DNA from: Botryllus schlosseri
Taxonomy: Eukaryota; Chordata; Ascidiacea; Stolidobranchia; Styelidae
Length of the DNA stretch: 23,855 nt
Direction of reading: 5' to 3'
NCBI GenBank assembly: GCA_000444245.1
Contig: ATSW01004155.1
Location: 1 to 23,855, forward strand
The first letter of the stretch is position 1; each line of letters opens with the position of its first letter. The position numbers and the translations under genes are program-made. Of the stretch, positions 9,505 to 19,426 are shown one piece after another. The notes beneath the pieces are model-generated. The model was not told the DNA's origin. It saw only the letters and a list, made by a program, of their open reading frames with translations, and did not search any database.

Positions 9505-10403
9505 CAGTGGTTGTTCAACCTGTGGTACGCGTACCACTAGTGGTACGCGAAGGTCTTCCAGGTGGTACGCGAGCAGTTTCCCTTGAAATCATTGATCATC
9601 TCTCAATGCTCAATGCTGAGTTGAATGTTGCATTGTAACGGAGGTTGATATTGTGAGTTTGTGACGCAGCCATGCCGTCTTAGGCTCAGGAGCAAGTCCG
9701 CACGAGAATGAGAGTGCGAATGCTCAATCGCTTGCGTTATAATGGCCAATACGCGTGCTGTTTGCGCTGCTGCTCAACTGCTCCAAGACGGTATGGTTGC
9801 GTCACAATATCAACCGTCGTTGGAATGCAACATTCCAAGCTGATTTTGGGGGGTAGGGGGGGTTCCAGGACCACGAGAAGAATAAAATCTATAATTACGA
9901 AAGCAGTACCGCGGTAGCTTTCTATTGATACCCGTTTTGTCAAATTTAGTGCTCGGCAGGCCGTTCAAAAACTATACCGTCAAATAGCCTGTGACCAAAT
10001 GGAAATTATCACGTGGACCAATTTAACTGAGCCATGACATTTGCTTGTGTCCACACCTTGTAGGACACTATGCTATGAGCAAACAGATATGCCCACTTGC
10101 CCAGCGTCGGCCAATTAGTGGAAAACAAACAAATGTAGCCATCGAATTAAATAAAATGACTTTGGTTATTTGCTGTTATTTCGTTTTGTTGTTCTTCTTG
10201 TGACTGGTGGAGAAAAACAATTCCACGCATCCCATCAACTCTGACTGCTAATGCCTAGTTCAATAGAATCTGTTACTACACCCTGCATATAGGTCAAATA
10301 TGTGATTATGACGTCATAGATCATGGAACTTATCTAGGTGGTACGCGAGCACTGCATAAAACCTCGAAATGGTACGTGGGTGAAAAAATGTTGGGAACCA
10401 CTG
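9505..10403. mobile_element. Non-autonomous hAT element, 899 bp, with internal palindrome
   Basis: The left end is CAGTGGTTGTTCAACC; the right end on the minus strand is CAGTGGTTCCCAACATT. It is flanked by a perfect 8-bp duplication TTCTATTG (9497-9504 and 10404-10411). Subterminal GGTGGTACGCGAG words occur near both ends (around 9551-9573 and 10337-10351). Two arms of about 65-70 bp, 9624-9694 and 9771-9834, are inverted repeats of each other with few mismatches and flank a 76-base loop. No transposase motif is present. The clean duplication and the insertion inside a LINE copy make this younger than the LINE. Confidence 0.93.
9624..9834. repeat. Long internal inverted repeat of the 899-bp hAT element
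   Basis: The left arm starts AATGTTGCATTG and contains GGTTGATATTGTGA, GTGACGCAGCCATGCCGTCT and CAGGAGCA. The right arm, read on the minus strand, starts AATGTTGCATTC and contains GGTTGATATTGTGACGCAAC, CATACCGTCT and GTTGAGCA. A transcript or single strand would fold into a hairpin of about 65 base pairs. Confidence 0.88.
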
Positions 10404-10603
10404 TTCTATTGCCTTTAATGCAGTGTACACTGTGTAAAGTGTGCAATGTATACATTGTGCATGCCTCTTATTCTATAGCTATAGGCTAAAATGGATGTTT
10501 GATCGAAAGACTTTTACGACTCCTTCCTATATATCTTTTCCTTGTATCGCAATCCTGTGGTGCATGTTTTGAAATGATGAAATTATTATTAAACTGAACT
10601 GAA

Positions 10604-11766
10604 GTGCTGATAACTTCGGAATAACCTTCCAAAATCTCCGTGTATGAGATCCGTTCCCGGAATACGTCATGCGTATACTTCAGTCGGGAATCACGACCCT
10701 GCCACACATATTTCAACTTTATTGAACTGAATGCCCAAACTCTAAAGGTTGACCGAAAAACAGAGCCGTTTCGTCGTTGCGTCACACGATAAACACCGAT
10801 TTCCAATGGTGCTAGAGTGTTTAACCTTGCACCAGAAAAAGTCGGACTCAATCGCTGACATGAATGAAGCTATATACGCTACGATATCAGCTAGAACAGC
10901 GCTCTCGTCTCGGCTACAGTCCGGGTGTCTTACAGGCCTCTTCCGTCAGAATGAAACTCTAGTTCCCGATTCTTCAAGTATTATGCATAGTCAATACAAA
11001 CAAATGTGACGCATCCAATCGTGATTCTTCATTATGTAGTTATAATAGAATCGGTGATTTTGCGTGACACGAACGCGGAAGCACGACTCAACTAGCTCGC
11101 CCTGGTCGAGCAGAGCTTACATGAGGTTCCGAGACCCGGAAACTGCAGTTTCTTCACTCACATTGCTTACGAAACTGTACGCATGCAGCTTTGTCATACC
11201 AGTCAGCATTAATTAGTTCTTTCATAAACACTCGATCGGGTTGGAAGGATTTCAGATAGGAAAATCACATCCCGCAAACCTGAATTGCGTTTATGTAGAG
11301 AACGAACCGGCGTTATAGATTACTGCGCTATTGAGCATATTGATCAACCGACACATTAGAAAGAGCATAAGTAAGCTGTTTTGCCAGTATTTCGTGATAG
11401 GCTTACATCGTTCAAGTTGTCACGCCTTTGGTCGGTACGTGACACTAGTTTTGCTTCACTAATTACAGTAGGATCCATATATGGTGCTCAGTCCTGGACG
11501 TGTGAACTGATGTGATCTGGCGGAACATATCGTGACTAAACTTCGTGAAATATATATTCATGGCATTCATGCTATGGCATTCATCTGTTCAGGTCCTAGG
11601 ATATTTCCGTCCGCAAAGCACGAAAAACACCGTAGAATTTCTAAACACCTTAGGAAATTGCCTGGACTGACCCAAACAAATCCACATGGTAATTCTCATT
11701 ACCTTCTGGAGCGTAACTGCACTCACTCACACAAACATAGAAACTACGCTGCTAACTATAGGAAAT
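10604..11766. other. 1.2-kb stretch without a supported feature
   Basis: Short open frames only. I saw no splice-paired exon, transposon end or repeat that I can support. Confidence 0.45.
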
Positions 11767-11780
11767 AGGTGCATCAAGTT

Positions 11781-12067
11781 TGCTTGTTTGTTTGTTTGAG
11801 GTATTCATGGTGTTTGTCCACTACTATGGTCATTTACATCAGGCCAATTTCTTCATTTTTTTATTCTGTAACTGCCGACTTGTACTATATACGGCCCACT
11901 TCTAGGCTTTTATCAGACACCGCTTACACGGATGATATGGCTAGGAGGAGCGTAGATAAATCTCCAACACTTAGGTAGGAATTGTGGATCCGACCTCGGT
12001 CGGACTCGAACCCGCAACCCATTGGTGCTGTAGCTGTGGATTATACCACTACGCTATCTCGCCACAC
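11781..12067 (-). mobile_element. tRNA-derived SINE with 14-bp target-site duplications
   Basis: The element reads on the minus strand from 12067. Its head has a pol III A box TAGCGTAGTGG (12046-12056) and a B box GGTTCGAGTCC (12002-12012) at tRNA-like spacing. The body includes GCGGTGTCTGATAAAAGCC and TAGAAGTGGGC (11894-11923), shared with the copy near 8.1 kb. The end has AAACACCATGAATACC followed by a CAAA-repeat tail (11781-11800). Both sides carry the same 14-mer AGGTGCATCAAGTT (11767-11780 and 12068-12081). Head, unrelated body, simple-repeat tail and long duplications together identify a SINE. It is not a functional tRNA gene: the sequence after the B box does not close an acceptor stem. 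It is relatively young. Confidence 0.92.
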
Positions 12068-12081
12068 AGGTGCATCAAGTT

Positions 12082-15000
12082 GTTGTATCAGACAGCAAGT
12101 AGGCCTACAGACTAACCTATGCCGACATGATGACCCAATATGCAGACNACTGCAGTAAGGCATGAAGTTGTAGAAGCAAGTCCGGCATACTGCCTTTATT
12201 AAAATTCAGTCCACATCGACCACAATATTGACCAAGTCTGGTACCGACCACGATTAGGATATTTTTCAACTTGAGCGTTAATTCAATCCATGCCCACTTC
12301 ATAGATATAATCGATTGGAAATCAGTTACGCCTAGTACAAGTCTTTACTTTCGATATCTGCGATGGATGTGAGTGAATGACTTGAAAGCTACTGAAGGAA
12401 ATGATATAATGTGCACCGCTCTACTTCTTGATCATTTCATGACTCATCAGGTCCACAAGTAACATCTTCAATATCGGCATTCTTCCTATCATCGTTTTTC
12501 TAGAAAGACGCCAAACTATATGACTTTTAGGCTAATAAATTTGCTTTTCATATTCAAGCACTAGTAAACGATTGACAAGCAATAAGTAAAAAATATTTCA
12601 CGACTCCCTTGGCAGGCAATTAACTCCAATTGGCGGTGTGGCCGCCGGATTAATCGCAGAATATATTGAGCAGAACCATGTCCACTATCCAGGACTGCAT
12701 ACAATTTCGCACACACGTAATAGATAGAAATAATTCTCAGGCCAACAACAACAATGCAGCATACATGACGACTATGACCAATCCACATAACTCACAATAA
12801 TAACAGCGTGAATATTTTTTAAAGAGATAGTACGCCTACAGTTAAATATACAGTAATGCATATTACTGAGAATGACGTCACAATGAGACATGGGTTAATA
12901 AGTGACCGTCTCAAGAATTACGCAACGATGGTGAGGTTCTCAATCTGTTATTCCAATACATAATAATAATACAGAATATAACGTGAACTTCGCATACAAA
13001 CGTCGTTATTGTGGGCAGCATTCAAAATCAAACTATTCTGGCAGTATAACCCGATTCCCGGTTAACACGACGAGTTCCTTCTAGTAAGCAGCCATGACCA
13101 ATTTATTTGTGGGCAGAGTTAAAATGGTTTACGGTCATTGGATGGTACTTAGAGAAGATTTGTTGATGGCTATCCATATTATACAAATTATATAGTCTAC
13201 GTTTGCCGAAAAGTTTTTTTACGTAATGAATGCGGCCATAGTCATATTTGACGTGTGGTAAATAGGATACTGGGTAAATGATACAATGATAAGATAGGAG
13301 GGTGTCGACTTGGACTAATCGTTGAAATCAGACACCTATCTGGGCCTGGGCGATGAAATACGAGGCATGGTCAGTTTGGTCACTGGGTAGAGAGAAATAA
13401 GGGATATCATACAACGAGTACTGATGAAAATGAAAAACGCATGCGTCGATAGGCGAGGTTATTATATTTAAGATCGACTGATGGTAAAAAGAGGACGTCT
13501 CTACTCGAAAGTTTTTGACCTAAAGCTACACGGTACGCCAATCTCGCTACCACTTTACAGATTCAGTCTCATGTGTATTAAATGACTACGTTTTGTGCAT
13601 TTCATTGAATCCAACTGTCTAGAATAGTTATATCGATATTCATCTTCACCTTGCATGTGTGATTCAATTTTATGGGTGATGAACAATCAGAGCAGTATAT
13701 ACAAAGGCATATAGGCCTGCACCATGCAATGTAAAACCCAACACTCACCAAACGGATATAACTTGGTGTCTGTGGCCCGATGAGTTTTATTTTTGAATCT
13801 CCTTCGTGGTACTTATGAAAACATCGTACATGTTGTATGCTTTTCTGAATTTGAATATCACACCATCGAATAAGAAGATGGACGTTGCTCAGCCATATGA
13901 TAATATCGCCCTAGAAAGGAACGAAATCTCGATCATGCCGTGCAGTTGAGCGCTGAGTCAGCTTTAACGTCGCTTAATTGACAAATGCCTTGATACAAAA
14001 CGACCATCATGGAGCTTATACAACATAAATTCCATTCATAATTTCAGTAGCGTGCCGCAACCGATATATTCAAAAGCCTGTATGCCGCGATCAAGTATGC
14101 TAGAATAGCGAGTGAGGACTGTACAGAATATGCACAAGCACATCGTAAATGCAGTCGCGCACAGACCCCGCGAAAAGTTCCAGTAAAACTACCGTTGATC
14201 ATGACCTGCTTTGAAAATTTTGAGGATTCATCATGTAGTCAGGGATGATTCAATACCCGGGACTTATATGAATACTTGACATCACATCCTTTTTGAAGCG
14301 TCTTTGATCAACGTGCAGCCTGAAATGGATTAGTTTTACGAATCTACTCACTTCACATATCTGGAATAATTTTATAGTAATGTGAAAGGCTGTGGGAGAC
14401 GTTAATCGGCGAATTTTCGTCTGTTATCGCGTATCACGCATTAGAATAAAATAAACACATATTGCTAAAAACGTTCATCTGTATTCGTTGCGACTGGAAT
14501 ATTACGAATATTTTTGAATCAACCGATCACGTGATGTACAGTAAAATTTTATATATAACGAAATATACAATGTCATATCCGTGTATACTGTGCACTACGT
14601 AGGCTACCTGAATTCAACAAGAGGATACACACTGTGTACAGTACAGTTTTATCGCTAGCATCAAGACCGACAGTATTCCTCGCCGCCCGCTGGATCAAAC
14701 GCGTGGTAAATCATCCCACCAACGAGGATTGGTTACCACTGTTGCGAAACCTCCGCCAAACGATCTCCTGATCCAGCGGTGGATGGATGCGCTATGTTCC
14801 CCCATCAGTGAGTCACGGACTTACTTCCTTGTTTCGTTCCTGCGCGTATGTCCCATCTAACTGCCATCTGTACGCTTCGTACTCATGCAAATAACGTATC
14901 GGACATGCGTCAGATCGGCGGAAAAGTGCGGTGTTTCAGCTTTTTCTGTTGGATAGAAAGGAAATAGTTCAGCGAAACCGAGTGAAACAGGAAAATACCA

Positions 15001-16295
15001 CTTCCAAGTATTGTAAATATGCGCCCAACGCAACGAGCATTTAAGAATTCGCCATTACCTTGAAGGAACCATTAACTTGGCAGGCCAATTCGTGTTGTGA
15101 TTCATGTCATGTATGGATAAAATAACATAAGTCATGATGTTGCTGAAATACGAAACTATCTATCAACAATACCTCACTTTATGCTCCCTACTGCCACGCA
15201 GACTGGGGTGCGGATGTCGGTGGCTTGTACGTTTTACACATCAGAAGAATACATCGCATGCTGGTTACGATACAATAAGTCTGAATGTTCGCCTCCCCAA
15301 CAATGCGACTGTTTGACTACTAAGCCGGAACACACCCGACATATTGCAACAACGTTAACAAGCTAATTACTGCATAAATACCTCTATAACCTTCCTTATT
15401 GCCCTATAAATATTATATCCTTTCCCTTATGGAACTATATTCTATGACGTATCCTTATACGCGTTTCCGATATCCTACGAAATTCGCAACTTAAACCAGT
15501 CGGTTCAATCAACATCGACTGGAGTTTAATATCGTTTTGTGATACCAGAACGAGGTTGCTGATCTAACGAAAAAGGCTAATATGCAGTCAGACATTTTGA
15601 ATTGAAACGCTGAATCGCCAATAACCACCAAAACATATGCAATATGCGCATCGATCCTATGCAGTTTTAGACTGCTGTCGGGCACCCGACTGGTTATATT
15701 CAACAAAATTCCACCAATACATATTATAAACCTGAAGTAGGCCTACATGCGGTTGTTGACTTGTTTGTTAGCTCCGTCATAAGGTTATAGACAACATGCA
15801 TAATCATCATCAACGTAAATCAAGAGGAGCTGTAAATTACGCCGTTTCCTCTATCCTAATCACTTACATATAGCCAATATGCGTTGCTCGTATTTTAGGC
15901 GGAATGGAATATCCAAGCATTCTTAGAGATGACTGTGGAAATATATAGCCATAAATTGCTATGGAATCAAGCGATAACATACGACTAAAAGGGGAATTGG
16001 ACCAGCGACGCCATCCATGAATCGACATAATCTGAATGTCAGCAATTTTACGGGTGCTGAATGCTGCCAATGACTGACAATACATTTCGAAATGTGGATC
16101 CAATTTGCACTCGATATGAAATGCCACACCTCATACTTGACTTGAAAATTACGCAATACATAAAGCTTGTGCGTGAAGAATGTAAAGCAATATAAATAAG
16201 AGCAAGTGGATGTGCATTGTGCAAATTATGTTCAAATTTGAGAAGCAATATTATTCAATATAATAATGTCGATACCATATGTATTTGATACATAC
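12082..16295. other. 4.2-kb stretch, mostly without supported features
   Basis: No transposon termini or multi-exon pattern is visible. A CpG-dense segment with an imperfect palindrome at 14641-14960 is listed separately. Open frames at 12117-12302, 12561-12788, 15134-15366, 15509-15706 and 15864-16248 are short and motif-free. One N lies at 12148. Confidence 0.4.
14641..14960. promoter_or_regulatory. CpG-dense segment with palindrome and octamer word
   Basis: I counted about 25 CpG in 300 bases here, more than in the AT-rich flanks. CCGCTGGATCA (14687-14697) and its inverse TGATCCAGCGG (14769-14779) enclose further partly pairing sequence (GTGGTAA with TTACCAC). ATGCAAAT, the vertebrate octamer (POU-factor) word, is at 14885-14892. 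It could be a promoter or first-exon region, but no adjacent coding exon is identified, so this is tentative. Confidence 0.2.
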
Positions 16296-16470
16296 CGTCA
16301 AGTCTTCTGTTAAATTGAGATTCATCTTCGCCTTGGCCTCACCAAATTTGTGCGAATGTGCGTAGACTTTAAATTTGATGAGGCTACTCATCAGAGTAGA
16401 AACATATCCCAAGCTAGCCCTGCCATCGCCGGCTCCAAAGCAGGCGATTGCTAACCGTTTAGCTAACGCC
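16296..16470 (-). CDS. Candidate internal exon of an unknown gene
   Basis: The minus strand reads TATCTTCCTATGAAAGCAG before 16470 and a good donor, ACG|GTATGTATC, after 16296. Between them one frame is open: one leading base, then 58 codons, ending in phase 0. The peptide runs from ALAKRLAIACFGAGDGRASL through SSLIKFKVYAHSHKFGEAK to NLNLTEDLT, a mix of hydrophobic and charged residues typical of real protein. I do not recognise the family. The two-exon gene at 20-21.7 kb is on the same strand but ends with its own stop upstream of this site, so this would be a different gene or a mispredicted exon. No further exon is established on either side. Confidence 0.4.
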
Positions 16471-17152
16471 CTGCTTTCATAGGAAGATATCACGTCGACG
16501 TACGTGCTCACTGCTCATACCTACATATCAATAGTTGTGGCGCGTGCGGGTTAAACCAGAAGTTGTGACACACGTAATGACGAAGCTTCCGGCGTGATGC
16601 TAAAGTCACGACGATCTGACAGCGTGCAGCTTTTACAAAGAAAGTGCGAATCGTTTTGTTACAGATAAATTCCAGATCTCATGATGGTGTTATTCGCCGA
16701 TGAATGCATTGCTCATAGTACTCCCTGGTACTTTAGTGATGATGACCTCTGCCGTGATTATAGGATACCATTATCGAGTGGTATTTACATATAGCCAGGA
16801 AGGACCGGGTACGGAAGTGACCTGGGTATAATGCATCGTATGTTGTGTTTTCCTGGTGACAAATACCTCATATATGAGCCGGTAGATATCAATGTATAAT
16901 AGATTATCGGTTATGCGTTATATGCCTAGCTCCGAAGGCTCGGGGCCCAGGAGTCGCTTATATGTCATCACGACTCCGTTACGGAACACGTTAATGATTC
17001 CACGCTCGATATCATTACCTTTCGAATAATGTTGGTAACTGGGACGTTTGTCATCATCATATAAATGTAACTATATGTCATTTTAGGCCATAGGATAAGA
17101 TTGCAGTCACTGCGTTAAAACGCATTGCCCATTTGCGAACATCCGCCTAATA
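16471..17152. other. Stretch without a supported feature
   Basis: No open frame of note and no terminal repeats. A segment around 16919-16960 is GC-rich (CTCGGGGCCCAGGAG) without a clear role. Confidence 0.45.
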
Positions 17153-17712
17153 CAGTGGTTCGCTAGCGGGGGTCCGCGACACATTTGCAGGGGGTACGCC
17201 CAACTTCCAAATTTTCAAAATGGTTGATAACCCAATTTTGTATTTTTTTAAATTAGAGAAATCACAAGACGCTTCGTAACTGGTAAAACTTCGTAACTCA
17301 CATAAACAGAATGGCCGTCTGAGATGAAATATTCTACCGTGCAAACTCATTTTGTTTTCCAAACTGCCAATAGTCTACCGATACCAACGTTGTTGTTTAG
17401 AGCTGTTTTGCTAGGGTTTCGGAAAAAAATTGTTTGGAAAGATCTACTGTGATATGCATAACCGCTCTTGCAGAATAACTTCAACATGAGCTGCTAGTTA
17501 GAAATGACTTCCCCTCAGTCCATAATAAATTATCACCGAAGTGCGGCCTGTTCTACAGCCTTAGCCGCTTCATGCCAGCCTGGGTTCTTCTGATACTCTT
17601 TAAATCCTTAATCCAATCGAAGTTACAATATAGCATCCTCTGTTGGGGGGCTGCCAGTAAAACTGCACTCGAGCCACTGTAAAAATACAACATAACGTAC
17701 TCCGTATCATAG

Positions 17713-18345
17713 CTAGGGGCCTGGTTGTTCATCCAACAACTCGCTACTGAAGAGATTCGGTGTCTTAAACATAGAATATATGCGGAAACTAGACATCGCC
17801 AAGTTATGTATCAGTTCCACTACAGTCATTCCCCGAATATTTCAATGACTTCTTTACCTCGTAATCAAAAGCGCACAAGTAGCCTACAACACACGCGGGT
17901 CCACGTCGTCCAAGTATCACATGATCGACCGAAAAGATCATCGCTCTATGATATATGCCGGACCTGACGTGTGGAACAGTATCCCGCCGGCCATCCAACA
18001 GTCGGCGAGCATGTCCACATTCAAGTCGAAATACAAGCAGGTACTAGTAAATAAATACTAGTCCATCCTCAAGATTTCCGGACCACGGCATGTCCTATCG
18101 ATCTCGCCTTCCATGACATGCCACCCCAATTTTGTCGCTTGCTTTTATCAATACTATTTTCTTTTACTTTTCTTTCAGTGTGCACTGTGCATGCCTCCTC
18201 TTTACATCGCCTAGGCCAAGGTCGGTGTCTGATTCCATAGACTACTCCAAGTCGCTTCGACCCCTTCATATCTTTTCATTGTATCGCATTTTTGTGGTGG
18301 ATGGAACTGATAAAATTGCTAATAAACCAATGATGATGATGATGA
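17713..18345 (+). mobile_element. LINE 3' end (CR1/L2-like), copy 3, inserted in a hAT element
   Basis: This fragment has the C-terminal end of a reverse transcriptase ORF followed by the same 3' UTR as copies 1 and 2 (CCGGACCACGGCATG, CTCGCCTTCCATGACATGCC, ATCGCCTAGGCCA, CATTGTATCGCATTTTTGTG). It ends in AATAAACC and a short (ATG)n tail at 18329-18345. The 5' truncation point is approximate because no obvious duplication flanks it. It is the informative member of the family because it links the UTR to a recognisable protein. Confidence 0.85.
17727..18061 (+). pseudogene. LINE reverse transcriptase C-terminus, frameshifted
   Basis: The last open part, about 17885-18061, encodes YNTRGSTSS, then IYAGPDVWNSIPPAIQQSAS, then STFKSKYKQVLVNKY and a stop. 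This is the standard ending of CR1/L2-type LINE ORF2 proteins (YNTR, GPxxWNxIPxxI, FKxxxK). Upstream remnants in other frames read LKRFGVLNIEYMRKLDIAKL and PEYFNDFFTS, matching the region just before it, so at least two frameshifts separate the pieces. The reverse transcriptase catalytic domain and the endonuclease lie further 5' and are absent. A full ORF2 would copy its own RNA into the genome; this fragment is dead. The clade (L2, CR1 or Crack-like) cannot be fixed from this tail alone. Confidence 0.85.
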
Positions 18346-18499
18346 ACGTTTTATGTTCACTAAAAAATTGTTTCCCAATTTTGATGTCATATATCTTGCG
18401 ATCATACCCAAAGGTGGCTCCGCGAAGACAAAAAGGTTGAGAACCACTGGCCAAATGCGACCGTTTCCTGCAGGTTTATACTTTTGCTTCACCTTTAGC

Positions 18500-18717
18500 T
18501 AGGGTCACCTGGAAATGTGAAAAGAGGACACTTTTTCAAAATTTTCCGACCTACAATTCTGGAGAAAAATTAGGAAAAAATGATAAAATTTCCCTGACTT
18601 TGTGGTTGGTTGACTAAAAAAAAGGTCACTTGAATTTTACCTTATATGAAACAAAATTCTCAAAGAGGACATTTGGGCGTCCTCCGAGAACATATTCAAA
18701 AAACTCAAAAAAGAGCG
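18500..18717. mobile_element. MITE copy A, left part only
   Basis: It begins TAGGGTCACC and shares with copy B (19091-19418) the blocks GAAAAGAGGACA, GGTTGACTAAAAAAAAGGTC and AGGACATTTGGGCGTCCTCC in the same order, and ends near CTCAAAAAAGAG. The right terminus is missing, so it is truncated or rearranged. Sequence from 18718 to 19090 is unrelated to copy B and unidentified. Confidence 0.65.
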
Positions 18718-19090
18718 ATCCATTTCTTGCTAATAAAATTAGATACCAATCGTATGAAATAATCAACGCGAACTTTGGCGACAATACTTTTAGAACCGGT
18801 AGATTACGTCATGTACGGACTCAGGACATGCATGACGTGCGTCCGGAGTATTATCCGGTACTGGACACATCAGCAATCTTAGGTCGCCATGAGTCGAGAG
18901 GGCAGCGGAAGATGCGGCACAGCTGGGAATCAGACCAGGAAAAGTTCAGTTCTCTATCATCTTCCATTTGTAAGCAGCACCGTACTGAAGTAGATTCCCT
19001 CCATCCAACCAACCGACACCATAGAGTAATTGTAGAGCTAACAGCCCAGCTTATTACTCGCTTCAATCCCGGTAATACTTATCGTAATAC

Positions 19091-19418
19091 TAAGGTTGCC
19101 ATATCTCAGAAATCTGAAAAGAGGACATTTGAAATATAGTTTTTCTTACACCTTTTCAATTGGTTGACTAAAAAAAAGGTCAACTTTCCGGCCCAGCAGC
19201 TCCAGAAATAGCCGCCGTAGCGTTACTTCGGTGCTGATTTACTGTATCTCAGTCACATTTTGCCCAATCAAAAATTCTCAAAAAAGAGGACAAAATCTCA
19301 AAAAGGACATTTGGGCGTCCTCCGAGGACACTTTGAATAAAGTCAAAAAAGAGGTCAAATCCTCTTAAAAGAGTACGCATGGTACGCATGTTTATATAGC
19401 TCAGTGATGGTAACCCTA
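19091..19418. mobile_element. MITE copy B, 328 bp, hAT-like with 8-bp duplication
   Basis: The left end TAAGGTTGCC and the right end (minus strand TAGGGTTACC) are inverted repeats with two mismatches in ten bases. A perfect 8-bp duplication CGTAATAC flanks the element (19083-19090 and 19419-19426). The interior has the GAGGACA/TTTGTCCTC-like words shared with copy A. Eight-base duplication and TAGGG ends fit hAT (Ac-type ends also begin TAGGG). There is no coding capacity; a 169-codon frame at 18630-19139 crosses the A copy, the spacer and this left end and is an artefact. Confidence 0.83.
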
Positions 19419-19426
19419 CGTAATAC

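Larger units (their letters stand above)
9411..10603 (+). mobile_element. LINE 3' UTR (CR1/L2-like), copy 2, split by a hAT element
   Basis: The left part (9411-9504: ACCACGAATTG, CACATGCCACATCATTT, CATTTTCTTTTTATATTA) and the right part (10412-10603: GTGCATGCCTCTTATT, GGATGTTTGATCGAAAGAC, CCTTGTATCGCAATCCTGTG) together match copies 1 and 3 in order. The tail is ATTATTATTAAACTGAACTGAA. The match is broken exactly at the 899-bp hAT element (9505-10403). No coding sequence is kept. Orientation is the same as the other two copies. Confidence 0.75.
17153..18449. mobile_element. hAT-type element split by a LINE insertion
   Basis: The left end CAGTGGTTCGCTAGCGGGGG (17153) and the right end, which on the minus strand reads CAGTGGTTCTCAACC (18449), are hAT-type terminal inverted repeats. 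The flanking octamers GCCTAATA (17145-17152) and GCCAAATG (18450-18457) agree at six of eight positions, a decayed target duplication. The hAT sequence proper is about 17153-17712 plus 18346-18449; the middle is a LINE 3' end. No transposase motif is seen in the remaining 660 bp, so it is non-autonomous or gutted. Subterminal GGGGGTCCGCG and GGCTCCGCG words are partly inverted at the two ends. Confidence 0.78.

Noticed and set aside
10486-10851. 121-codon minus-strand open frame
   Set aside because: Its downstream part is the LINE 3' UTR of copy 2 read in reverse; no motif or splice support.
11998-12063. tRNA gene on the minus strand
   Set aside because: A and B boxes are present, but the acceptor and T stems do not close and the sequence continues into a SINE body with a CAAA tail and target duplications.
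15864-16248. Three overlapping minus-strand frames of 65-87 codons
   Set aside because: They compete for the same bases, have no convincing donor or acceptor and no motif, although they lie just downstream of the candidate exon at 16296-16470.
18630-19139. 169-codon plus-strand open frame
   Set aside because: It starts inside MITE copy A and ends inside MITE copy B, crosses an unrelated spacer, and shows no protein family motif.
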